Origin: Gnetum montanum
Taxonomy: Eukaryota; Streptophyta; Gnetopsida; Gnetales; Gnetaceae
NCBI GenBank assembly: GCA_015680685.1
Contig: MNCI01010116.1
Span: 1,559,673-1,623,672, forward strand
Direction: 5' to 3'
Length of the DNA: 64,000 bases
Made by a program: the position numbers and the translations under genes. Every line of letters begins with the position of its first letter. The first letter of the stretch is position 1. The notes below the pieces were generated by a model that worked only from the letters and a program-made list of their open reading frames with translations, was not told the origin of the DNA and made no database searches. This document shows, piece after piece, positions 46,230-56,804 of the stretch.

Positions 46230-47228
46230 TGATGAGTGGCGAGGTACCCCTACACTCAACCATACGAAACGAGCATAGTACGCACGATCTGGTCGAACTC
46301 CGCAGACTAAATGCCTACACGCCCCATGGAACACTTGGGGTTAATCATTTGTTGTCTTCCCAGAATTACTTGTGTTTGTCACGGTGTATGGTTAAGTAAG
46401 TCCGAGGTATATGATTGTTATATCTTTTATGTTTTATGTCTTCTATGCTGAAGGGTAAAGGGTTGAGAAACTAAGTACTAGCTCTAACTAATGAACTAAG
46501 TCTAAATTAACTAGCGTCAGCATCCATTTCCACTTACCGTACACACCTTGAACTATGCAACCGCAGCTACCAAATGCTAATCGTTATTGGGATCACCACG
46601 CATAACGCACGTGCTCGAAGTGGTCGTACTGAGGCACCTAACTAGCCTAAATGTAATGAGCATCCGTTCCTTGACTAACCGTACATATCCTTAGATGCTC
46701 GTAATCAAGTTGTACTCATTCCGCATTCTAGGAGTTGAGGGTGAGAGAATCTAATTGCGAGGAGCAGTCGATTCCTTGATTAGCTGTACACATTCATAAA
46801 TGCGCGTAATCAAGTCATACTCATGTTGCGCTACTGCAGGGTAATAAATAATAGGTAAGAAATAACAGGTAATAAATAACAAATAATAAAATCCTATTCT
46901 ATGCACTGCAAGGTTTATCCACAAAGCTCATCTTTATTGTTGTACACAACTTGCGTTCAGGTACAATGTTGCTCGAATAAAGGTCTGTTCACTTGGGGAC
47001 TCCTACTACAAGCACATGGAAAATATTCTATCTCTGGAGTGATCAATCTGCCAGAGTTTCCCTACTTCTAGCCTAGGATGGGAAATAAGGGAAGAGCCAC
47101 CTCTTATTTATAGATATGGAAACGGACCACGATATTGCGTACGCGATATTGCAGGAGACGACGTGATATCGCGTACGTGATATCGCATGGGATGTGATAT
47201 TGCGGCTCATGTGAATCGCATCTCATCA
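46230..47228 (-). repeat. 3' LTR of the nested family 1 element
   Basis: 999 bp. Partner of 52698-53685, highly similar by eye. Followed by polypurine tract TACCCCCATGAC on the plus strand. Confidence 0.9.
47105..47201 (-). promoter_or_regulatory. LTR U3: TATA box and GATATC/T array (3' LTR)
   Basis: TATAAATA (minus) at 47105-47112. Hexamers start at 47131, 47145, 47165, 47179 and 47196: two pairs 14 bp apart with pair starts 34 bp apart, plus one single. Some read GATATT, a one-step change. Confidence 0.65.
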
Positions 47229-47240
47229 TACCCCCATGAC
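47229..47240 (-). other. Polypurine tract of the nested element
   Basis: The minus strand reads GTCATGGGGGTA directly before the LTR. Confidence 0.8.
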
Positions 47241-48989
47241 TGAATGAAAACTCATCCTTGAGTTCCTTACAATAATATCGGGAAGGTATGGAATTATTGA
47301 GGGGAATGGAACTAATGGGATGACATGTGAATAGACCATCATTACAAGACTTGAAAAAACTGGTGTTCATGACAACAAGGAGAACACCCTATTACAATGA
47401 CATTAGGCCTTTGTTGGTAGCTTGAGAGAAAGAGAGAGAGAAAGAAGTGTTGCTGCTGCCAACGCCAAGATTACACCTTCTATTGTCCGTCGATAAGCGC
47501 ACCATCGATCTTACTCCTTGCATAGCTGCTTCAGTACTACTCCATTCCAAGCGTTTGCTCCAGATCCAATCCGTTGTTTGTATGATCGCCATCTGCACAC
47601 ACAACACAATCTTATATTAGCAAGGGTAATTGAATCATCATGTAATTGATACCTTGCTTCGGTGTAAGTCCATTGGCTAGGTTGTGGTATGGATGATTTG
47701 GATTGGGAGATATATTAATGGCGACTATTGAAGGTGTAGGGGTTAGGAAGAAAATCAAAAAAATTTGAGGCTAGGAAAAAATCAAAAAAAATCAAGCCCC
47801 GTACCCCCATGACTAATCGCGAACCTCCGGTAGTGTTAAAATGGAGAAAGAAAAGGGGTAAGAAAGATAGATAAAAAAAGACAACTATGGAATCGATGAA
47901 ATAGATGTCAAGATGGAAATGAACAAAATAAAATTAATTACAAAAGGTTAAGGGAAATAATTTAATTAATGCTCCAAAGAGGAATGTCAGTGGGTCCTCC
48001 CCAAAGCAGGCTCATGCCCTTAATGCCCTGAAAAACCCACATTCAAAGAGTCCGTAGGCTCCAGGAATGTTATTTGGAACAAGAGTTCAAGTCTTAACTG
48101 TAAGAATTTACCAAAAAGAAAACAATGCATCTACCAAAATATACACTAATGATACAACCGGCAATGAGGCGAACAATGGGGAGAAGGATGGAGAGAAGAG
48201 AGTGGAATGGAATCCCAAGGACAAGGTGGTGTACAACCCCTTATGTAGTTCATGATTAATGTGACTTGGCAAATCTCATTCCAAATTCGGCCTCAAACCA
48301 ATCACATCCAGTGACTTCGCATCAATGCATTCGACCAATCCATCCTCTTGAAGTAACAAGAATGCTTCCTCCAAGAGTTACCACCATTCTGACGAAACAA
48401 GTGAGGAGAGAATGGGAAGCAAGAAGGGCCTTAGTTAGAGGGAACAGTTTTAGTTCCATAAATAGTGCTTGTAGCCCATGTTTATTCGTCTAAGGGGTGT
48501 GCTTTGAATTCTCACTCTTTTTTTTTAATTTGTTGCTTTTTGTGTTTTGTGTTTTTATGCATGAGAACCACACCATGCAAAGACTTCTTATTTTTATTGA
48601 CTCAACTTATGATAATTAGGTAACATCAAAATGGTAAGAAAACTCAAAAAGAAAACATCCAAGCACTCAAGAGAATGGCCAACACAAAAGCATCAAGTTC
48701 CCTTGAAGTCACACCCTTTTCAAACCTTGAGTCCTTCCTTAGTTTGAGAAATTCCCAGTCACCAATTCGTTAAAGTTCTTATTAGAAGGGGACTGTACAT
48801 TTCCAAGATGAGAAAGACCATAGAAACTGGTGGATGGATGAAGTGGTCGCATTGCCTGCCATATCAAAAGAAACATACCTTAGTATCAACATTGTGACTT
48901 AAAGGTAAAAACCAAACAATAGCAATCAACATGAAAACATTTCATACCATCATTTCGAACACTTATTAGGTGAAAAACTTACATGGTGG

Positions 48990-49037
<48 letters not shown>

Positions 49038-49578
49038 NNNNNNNNNNNNATGTTGTAAAACAAAAACAAGAAAAGTTAAAGAAATTTGTAAAACAAAAAC
49101 TAGAAACGTTAAAGAAATTTGTAAAACAAAAATGTGTAAGATAAAAACGTTGTAAAACAAAAATGTGTAAAACAAAAACGTGTAAAAAACTCGAATAAGA
49201 ACTAAGGGCCCCATATGATTAGCATAGGTGGCCATCTCCCCCATGACTGAGTGAAAAGGAAGAGATTCGAAATAATGAGCGCTTGTTTGAATTTCTTAAA
49301 AGTGTCCAACTTCTCCCAATTGATGATCTTAGATTAAGGGATGGAAGTTGGCGACGCTCATATTCCAATGTATATATGCTTTCTTTATGGTCATGGGTTT
49401 CCTCAGTTCGTTCCATGCATATTTGGATGCTTCTTCAAGTAGTTGTCAACCACGGGGTGTCTACTCCTGGTTGTGTGGTTGCTACATACAAGCATCTTTG
49501 TTGTAAAGTTTCAAGGGCACACCTGTTACATGGAGGCATTTCCTCCATGTCATCACCCGATGAATCACTGGATGTGAT
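47241..49578 (-). other. Non-coding 3' interior of the nested element
   Basis: No protein recognised. Holds a second polypurine-like stretch (minus strand AGTCATGGGGGTACGGGG at about 47803-47820) and a third, weaker one near 49233-49245. It also holds the family's conserved non-coding block at 47988-48500, a T-rich run near 48518, and the simple repeats at 48990-49190. Confidence 0.55.
48990..49190. repeat. (CA)n microsatellite, N gap and GTAAAACAAAAA minisatellite
   Basis: (CA)n at 48990-49036, 12 N at 49037-49048, then repeated GTAAAACAAAAA-type units to about 49185. The gap probably reflects collapse of the repeat. Confidence 0.9.
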
Positions 49579-50118
49579 TTATGGAAATTTCCTCTTCTCG
49601 ATCTTTCCATAAATATTTATCTTAGAAATTTCCAAGGAAAGATCGCGGATCCTAAGGCATGCGTCTATTGTACTAAGCCATGCCCTTCCCATTATAATTG
49701 GGAAGTCCCCTTTGTTGTTGTTAACTTCAATCACTAGGAAATCAGATAGGTAAGACCAACCACACATAGTGGTGATGATGTCCTCCACCAATCCCAAGGG
49801 AATGGTGATGGACTGGTCTGCCAGCTCTAGTTGAATGTTGCTCTTCTTAAGTTGGGGCAGGTTCCAGGCATGATACATCTCTCATGAAATTAAGTTAACT
49901 TCAAAACTTGAGTTAAGAAGAGCCCTATGTGGTGCATTTTCAGCAATTTGTAAATAAATTAAGGAACTCCTAGGGTTAGTTAGTTTCCTGGGAAGGTGGC
50001 ATACCTTGATCCAGTCGGTTACGGTATGTGTTAACATAATCGTATGCATTAAGTTCTGTTGGACCGAAGGGTGCTTCGAAGTGTTGGATGGTGGAGGAGT
50101 GTATATAGAATCAACCAC
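49579..50118 (-). pseudogene. Protease relic of the nested element
   Basis: Two frames (50118-49882, 49878-49579) form one retropepsin-like region. ALLNSSFEVNLIS stands where Athila-type proteases have A-L-L-D-x-G-A-x-V-N-L-M. Then come LELADQSITIPLGLVEDI and FPIIMGRAWLSTIDACL. The catalytic Asp is Asn and the following Gly is Ser, so the enzyme should be inactive. Confidence 0.7.
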
Positions 50119-50439
50119 TTATTGTTGCGAGAGTTTGTTTGGGCTTTTGGTTCTGAAGAAGGATATTGTATTTTTACAATTGTCAGAACCAGCAGCAGGT
50201 TGAATATTTACAGCTCTCGCAGCGTGACGTTGCTGCGGTTGAGGAGGAAATTCCCCTTGCATTGTTGGAGCAGGAGGTGTTGTGGGAACTACTACTGGTG
50301 GAAGAGGTGCGGATGGATTAGGAGGATGGTGTGGGTATGGAGTGTCTCCCGGAGGAGAAGGAGTCCTTCTGAAGTACTGCTAGACTTGGTAGTGACGGTG
50401 TGGAGTTGAGTGACTCATAGAGTCACTTGGAGAAATTGG

Positions 50440-52551
50440 CTGCTGCACATAGTAACCATAAGGATTAGGCTACCGGTAAGGGTACTGTTGTGTTGGCGGT
50501 GGCATCCCTCATGACTGTGGGTATTGCCACTACTGATGTTGTCCGATGGGTTGTGGTGGAGTTCCACTTGGATAATACATTAAGGGTTGGTGGAACTACC
50601 TTGGGTTACCTTGGGGGTAAGGTAACCTTCGGGGTGTTTGCCATTGGTTGAGTCTTGGATTAAGCGCATACATCCCATACTCCTGTAGATGTGAGATGAT
50701 GAGGCAACATCCCTTAGGATGGTCATAGTGGCAAATCTCACATTCACCATCATCATCTGTGTCAGAGTCCACAGCCACATCGTAGTTAGTGATTTTTCCC
50801 TTACCCTTGTTATGTGTAGGGCTTAAATCTCTCCACTTTTTCTTACCTTTGTCACTAATTTTTTCTACCTTAGACTCTTCTACAATTTTTAAGACAGTTT
50901 CAATTTTAGAGTCTAAGGAACTCCATACGTCATCTACCTTAGCTGTTATTTCTATTGTGAGCTTTTGGAGCGGCAAGGTCTTTCTGTTCACCAACTCTTC
51001 AATTGGTGACTCATCCTCTTCATCAAAAAATTTCACTCCCTTCTTTCGAAGAGAGGGGTCAAGGTTGTACTCTTCTGCACTTTCCCTTGTTCATAGCTCA
51101 CCTTCTTCTTTTTCTACTTGTTCCAACAAGCGATGAACTTCATGAGCTCTAAGTTGTGAGAGTCTCCCTTGGGCATAAGTTCCAAGGGTTCTTCTAGTTT
51201 CATGCCTTAGCCCATTCACGATGTGGCAAAGTTGATCCTACTGAGCATACCCATGGCCTAGGCAATGATGTAACAACATGTAGTAGCGGGCCATGATAGC
51301 ATCCAAGGGTTCATAAGTACCTTGCTTCCAGCGTTGGATCTGCTTACGCAAATTGGACACCCTGGAGTACGTTTGATAGTTTTTGTTGAACAACTCTAGC
51401 ATCATACTCCACCTCCTGATGGTTTTCGATTTTAAGGACTAGTACCAACTCTCTGCTTCTTTGGTGAGTGTCCTTGGGAACAACTTAAGCTTTTGCCACT
51501 CATTTTCTATATTCTGCAAGGCACAGGCATCGTGGAATGCTTGTAAATGATTTTATGGATCAGCATTGTATCCCCCTTCAAATCATGGGATATTGTTCAT
51601 GTCTAAACGTTTGATTCGACTATCTCTTAAATGCCTTGTGGGAATCCTAACTACCTCCATTATGTCAAGCATACTTTGGGTTGCGAGTAGGGGCTTGTCA
51701 TGGTCATCTCTTTCATGATGCCTATGATGTCTGCGTTGTTCCCTACTCTCCTTAAGTCCTTGCCCTTGTCCTCTCTCTCGACTTTCCTATCGAGGTCTTT
51801 CATCCTTCTTACCTTTATCCTCACCTTTATGTTCATGGTGGCTGTGCCCAGATGTGGAAGGAGAGGGTGAGTGATGTGAAGAAGGGGAAGAAGAAGGGGA
51901 ACCATCTCCATGACGATGTTTCTTGTCTTCTCTTTGGCTGCTACGGCCCTGATTGTGGTGACGATCTAAGTGCCCGTCCTTGGCATGAGTGGTTGTTCCC
52001 TCTGTGAACAGTTGGTGTTCATGGGCATCAGAACCATGGTTATGTATCATTGATCATAGGTTCTAATACCCAACCTCCTCATCATCGTTAGGAGGAGGCA
52101 CATCATTTGCTAAATAACTTGTTATAAGAGGTTCCTCATCTCCTATTTCACTAAGGACATGTGAACCTTTGCCCTTCAAAAGTGTATGTTGACTCTTCTA
52201 CCTTGGGTCTCTCATATGTTGTGCTTCTATGGGATGATAATCCCTCATATCAAAGTCTTCCACAACGTATTCAACATATAATTCAGTCATGCCTATCTAT
52301 GCCAAGGCATGAAAAAGCATGCAAGAGACTGATCGATCTAGGGGTAACATGATGTTACCTTGCAAATCTCTCCATCGCAGCTGTTCATCTTCATGGAGGA
52401 TAAAGGTAAAGTTTGGAATATACTCATCAGGATGAGTATAAACTATCTTGTATTGTTTAGGACTTGGCTGATTTTGGCTATGTGTTTTATGTTGCCGATT
52501 GTCTCGTGTATGGTCCTTAGGTGGTGAGTTCCTCTTATGAGAAGAAGACAT
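50440..52551 (-). pseudogene. gag of the nested element
   Basis: ATG at 52551. A charged, His/Lys/Arg-rich N-terminal region is followed by broken capsid-like stretches, then LTIEITAKVDDVWSSLDSKI and the zinc knuckle ECEICHYDHPKGCC (near 50720) followed by LIISHLQEYGMYAL. A Pro/Gly-rich tail follows. In-frame stops are present. The knuckle spacing CX2CX3HX4C matches the two other family copies. Confidence 0.75.
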
Positions 52552-52679
52552 TTTTATTTATCGGTGTGCTAATTTCACCGTTATAAAATTTTCTCTTTTG
52601 ATTAACCCGAAGGTTCGTTAAGGCTTCCAACGATGTGAGTGATATCCTTTATGTTCTATTCGATGCACAAACACTTAGT

Positions 52680-52697
52680 CCCCGGCAACGGCACCAA
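52680..52697 (-). other. Primer binding site, tRNA-Asp type with one change
   Basis: The minus strand reads TTGGTGCCGTTGCCGGGG. Compared with the usual site it has T for C at one position. Confidence 0.8.
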
Positions 52698-53685
52698 TGA
52701 TGAGTGGCGAGGTACCCCTTCACTCAACCATACGAAACGAGTAGAGCACGCGCAATCCGGTCGAACTCCGTAGACTAAATGCCTACATGCCCCATGGAAC
52801 ACTTGGGGTTAATCATTCGTTGTCTTCCCAGACTTACTTGTGTTTGTCACGGTGTATGGTTAATTAAGTCTGAGGTATATGATTTTTATATATTTTATGT
52901 TTTATGTCTTCTATGCTAAAGGGTGAAGGGTTGAGAAACTAAGTACTAGCTCTAACTAATGAACTAAGTCTAAATTAACTAGCATCAGTATCTATTCCCA
53001 CTTATCATACACACCTTGAACTATGCAACTACGGCTACTAAACGATAATTGTTACTGGGATCACCACACGTAATGCATGTGCTCGAAGTGGTCGTATTGA
53101 GGCACCTAACTAGCCTAAACGTAATGGGCATCCATTCCTTGTCTAACCGTACACATCCTTAGATGCTCGTAATCAAGTCGTGCTCATTCCGCATTCTAGG
53201 AGTTGAGGGTGAGAGAATCTAATCGTGATGAGCAATCGATTCCTTGATTAGCCGTACACATCCGTAAATGCGTAATCAAGCCGTACTCATGCCGCACTAC
53301 TGCAGGCTAATAAATAATAGGTAATAAATAACAAATAATAAAATCCTATTCCATGCACTGCAAGGTTTATCCACAAAGCTCATCTTTATTGCCGTACACA
53401 ACTTGCATTCAGGTACAATGTTGCTCGAATAAAGATCCGTTCACTTGGGGACTCCTACTACGGGCACATGGAAAATATTCTATCTCTGAAGTGATCAATC
53501 TGCTAGAGTTTTGCTACTTCTAGCCTAGGATGGGAAATAAGGGGAGTGTCACCTCTTATTTATAGATATGGTGGCGAACTGCGATATCGTGTACGTGATA
53601 TTGCAGGGGATGACGTGATATCGTGTATGCGATATCGCATGGGATGCGATGCGATATCGTGGCTTATGCGAATCGCATCTCATCA
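52698..53685 (-). repeat. 5' LTR of the nested family 1 element
   Basis: 988 bp. TATA box at 53557-53564 (minus). GATATC/GATATT hexamers start at 53583, 53597, 53617, 53631 and 53653. Followed by TSD GAAAG. Confidence 0.9.
53557..53658 (-). promoter_or_regulatory. LTR U3: TATA box and GATATC array (5' LTR)
   Basis: Same layout as in the partner LTR: pairs 53583/53597 and 53617/53631, each 14 bp apart, pair starts 34 bp apart, then a single at 53653. Confidence 0.65.
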
Positions 53686-53690
53686 GAAAG

Positions 53691-54640
53691 TAGAAATGTG
53701 AATGGAAGTGTCACATGGATACAAGGATTACTACACGTAGTACCCATATGGATCAAGTTGTCTATAAGGGTATTGTTGCCTTGGTGGTGCCAGTGCCCAT
53801 GACTGTGGTTGTTGCCACTGTTGATACTGTTCATATGGTTATAGTGGAGTTCCACTTGGATAATACCATTGTGGCTAGTAGAACTACCTAGAATTACCTT
53901 AAGGATAAGGCAATCTTCTAGGTGTTTGCCTTTGTGTGAGTCATGGATTCAAAGTGTACACCCCAAACTCCTATATGTTTGACACTATGAGGCAACATCC
54001 CTTAGGATGTTCATAATGGCAGATGTCACACACACCATCATCATCTGATTCGCTTCCCACAAGTTCTTCTATTGCAACAATCTTGCCCTTACCTCTTTGA
54101 ATGGCACATTTAGCTTCTTTGTGTCTCCTACGTTCATAATCACTACCTTGTTCTTTAGACTCTTCAGCAATTTTAAGGATAACTTGAAATCTGCTATTCA
54201 TGGAGTCCCATAACTTATCAACCTTGGTTGTAATCTTAGGTTGAAATTTTTGAAACGATAAGATTTTTTGATTCACCACCTCATCAAGTGTAGATTCTTC
54301 CTCACTATTACAGAATCAAACCTCCCTCTTGTGAATGGAAGGATCATGGTTGTATTCTTCTATACTTTTTCATTTTCTTAATTCTCCTTCCTCTTTTGCT
54401 ACTTGCTTAATCAATCTTTGGATCTAATAGGTGCTTAATTTTGATAGTCACCCCTGGGCATAGGCATTGAGGGGTCTTCTCGATTCAGATTGAAGCTCGT
54501 CTATAATGTGGCAAAGTTGGTCCAATTGAGAGTAACCATGGCCAAGACATATGTGCATTAAGGAATATTATTGGCCAATGGTAGCAGCCAAGGGTTCATG
54601 TGTCTCTTGTTTCCATCCTTGGATCTACCTCCTCAAGTTG
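53691..54640 (-). pseudogene. gag of the older RT-bearing element (right of the nested insert)
   Basis: Continues from 46229 when the nested element and one GAAAG are removed. Encodes QKILSFQKFQPKITTKVDKL, the zinc knuckle VCDICHYEHPKGCC (near 54010) and LIVSNI. Aligns with 50440-51300 of the nested element. Broken by stops. Its 5' end is lost where the family 2 fragment starts at about 54645. Confidence 0.75.
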
Positions 54641-54644
54641 GATG

Positions 54645-55389
54645 TAAGGATGTATCAGGTGTTGGGGTTGGTACCTTCCTTCAAGCCTAGTGTCAATTGA
54701 GTTGATAGGTTTCCTAGAGTTAATGGAGTTCCAAACCCATACTTGAAGTGTACTCTTGAAGTTATCCTAGGCTTTGCTCCAAGGATGTTACTTCTTTCAT
54801 GCAGGGGAGGATTGTGAGAGATGTCTCAAGATAATGGTTCTCTTGGGCCCTCCCCATGGTTCTGGGACCATGGAACACTCTGAGGCACCCTCAAGTGGCA
54901 TTGAAGTGTTGCAAAACCCATCCCAATTTGGTGGTACCAAGCCTACAACAAGATTTCCTCCTATTGCATCCCTTTCCGAGTCCTCTTCATACTACCCTTA
55001 CTCAGAGAACTACATGGCCCTTATTTTGTGTCAGTTGTAGATATGTAGGTAGCTAGAATTGGATAGTTTTTGTGTGGTGCAAGCTGAACCTTGTACTAGA
55101 TCATGAGGGGTCTGGGGATGAGGCGCCTCCTAGTAGATGCATTGTTTCTCTGCTATAAATATTGTCTATAGGGTTGCTTGTGTACTTGTTTACAAGGTCC
55201 TCACTTGGAGTTAGTTGTTCTCCTTGAGGTGCATTCTCATATATATATTAAGAAGCTATGTTGTTGCTTACACTCTCTCTTGGGTTTCTTACTTGTTAGA
55301 GGCATATTCGCTAGGTCTTATGCCCTAGATCCATTGGATCTTAGTGAATTCCTTGGGGTGTTGGACAATGTCAGGGCAACAATGTTATA
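54645..55389 (+). mobile_element. Family 2 element fragment: 3' interior end, polypurine tract and LTR
   Basis: 54645-54812 is the reverse complement of 17920-18085 (GGTGTTGGGGTTGGTACC, CTTCAAGCCTAG). GCAGGGGAGGAT (54801-54812) is the polypurine tract. 54813-55389 is an LTR starting TGTGAGAG and ending CAACAATGTTATA. It is on the opposite strand to 17376-23744, is more diverged and truncated at 5'. Confidence 0.8.
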
Positions 55390-55919
55390 GTAAGAGTTTC
55401 CCTAAGACTGTAATGAAAAGTTATTCCATTGAAGTGACCAAGTGTCAATATTTATAGGGCTGCATAACTCCTACAATATCATAGATGCGATATCATAGTT
55501 CATGAAAAATAAGGTTTATCAATTTTCATGTTACATGAAATTTACTTTCTTGTTATTAAGCAGTTAATATGATCATTTGTAAGCAATGTGAGTATGACTA
55601 CTTCGAGTAGAATGTATTAACACTTGGTAATCCTAGCAGTGGATACTTGGTATGCCTAGTAGTATACACTTGGTAACATAAGAGTGTTAATATACGTTCA
55701 AGATGGAAAGTGGGAATTGATACTCCATTTAGGCTAGTTAGTTAACTAAGTAGTTAATTAGTTAGTTAATATAAATATTAAATTTATATTTACTAATTAT
55801 TTAGTAAGTGAAGAAAATAAGAAAAAGTATAAAAGTAAATATCTCACACCTCAGTCACACTTAATCATACATATAAATTAGCACAAGTGTTGATTGAGAA
55901 GACAATGATTAACAATTAC
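55390..55919. repeat. Fragments of diverged family 1 LTRs
   Basis: 55450-55495 has a reverse TATA box followed by AATATC (55475) and GATATC (55489), again 14 bp apart. 55580-55912 resembles plus-orientation LTR sequence at 4015-4290 (CTTGGTAATCC, AGTGG, GAGAAGACAA). It thus faces the next LTR head to head. Confidence 0.5.
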
Positions 55920-56804
55920 TGATGAGTAGTGAGGTACCCCTACGCTAAACCATATGAATCACAAGCATTCATGCATGATTCAGTCGAATTCCATAGATGG
56001 GACTAGTTGTGGCATCTAGATCATTATGCTTTGATTGCAATTCATTGTCTTCCCACTTGGACTAGTGGTAGCTTTGTCACATGTGGTCTAGTCCAAAGTG
56101 AGATGTATGATGTTCTTTCTAATTCTACACTACTTTTAATGAAGATAAAGAGATGGATTAATTAAAATAATGAATAATGGAAAACAAGATCTAAGTTAGC
56201 CTATGAGCAATGAGTATTTGCACTTAATTGTTTGTACATGTCTTGGACTTCGTGAGGCTACTTTAGGGATTGCCAAGTGTATGTGACTAGTTGTGCCAAA
56301 CAATACACTTCTAAATTACCAAGTACTTCCACTTAAATGCTTGTGATTAAGGCATGCACTTTTTGCTTAATGAAAGAAATAGTAAATGACAATAAATGAA
56401 AATATTTAACTAAAGGAAGTAGTAAATAATTAAAGCAATAATAATCTAAGTGGATGTTGCAATGATGGAAATAATCTTGATCTTTATTGCTAGTCATGTA
56501 ACGTGTCCACATATGTCACACTCAAACAAAGGTGTCGTACAATTACAAACATCACACTATGGGCATGCATTAGGAATGATAGACTTTAAAAGAAGAGAAA
56601 CTAAAAACTAACTTGAAAACTAACTCAAAATGGGAGCCCAGGTGCTGTATTTATAGGCCAAAGTATATACCTCAACGTCGAATACCCGACGTCATGGCCA
56701 GGCCCTGATGTTGTGTACCTGACGTTGCAGCTTCGATGTCACAAATAATGATTCATTAGATGTCAAGGCTTCAATGTCAAGGCCAGGAAAATCATGACTC
56801 ATCA
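55920..56804 (-). repeat. Diverged family 1 LTR with GACGTC-type array (885 bp)
   Basis: TGATGAGTAG...GACTCATCA on the plus strand, followed by AACCTCCACAACTAA (a purine-rich tract on the minus strand), so it is a 3' LTR of a minus-strand element. TATTTATA lies at 56649-56656. The U3 array has AACGTC 56674, GACGTC 56688, GATGTT 56707, GACGTT 56721 and GATGTC 56735. Confidence 0.8.

Larger units (their letters stand above)
46230..53685 (-). mobile_element. Complete family 1 LTR retrotransposon, non-autonomous (gag-PR only), nested
   Basis: 7456 bp between TSDs GAAAG. LTRs 46230-47228 (999 bp) and 52698-53685 (988 bp), both TGATGAGTGG...TCTCATCA. Primer site at 52680-52697 on the minus strand, one base changed from the tRNA-Asp type. 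Polypurine tract at 47229-47238. Encodes gag (52551 to about 50440) and a protease relic (50118-49579), but RT, RNase H and integrase are missing. The 3' third is non-coding with a (CA)n tract and an N gap. It sits inside the gag of an older relative that has RT. Its proteins are broken, so it would depend on a relative for copying. Confidence 0.9.

Noticed and set aside
48970-49244. Frames over the (CA)n repeat
   Set aside because: Low-complexity translation plus an N gap.
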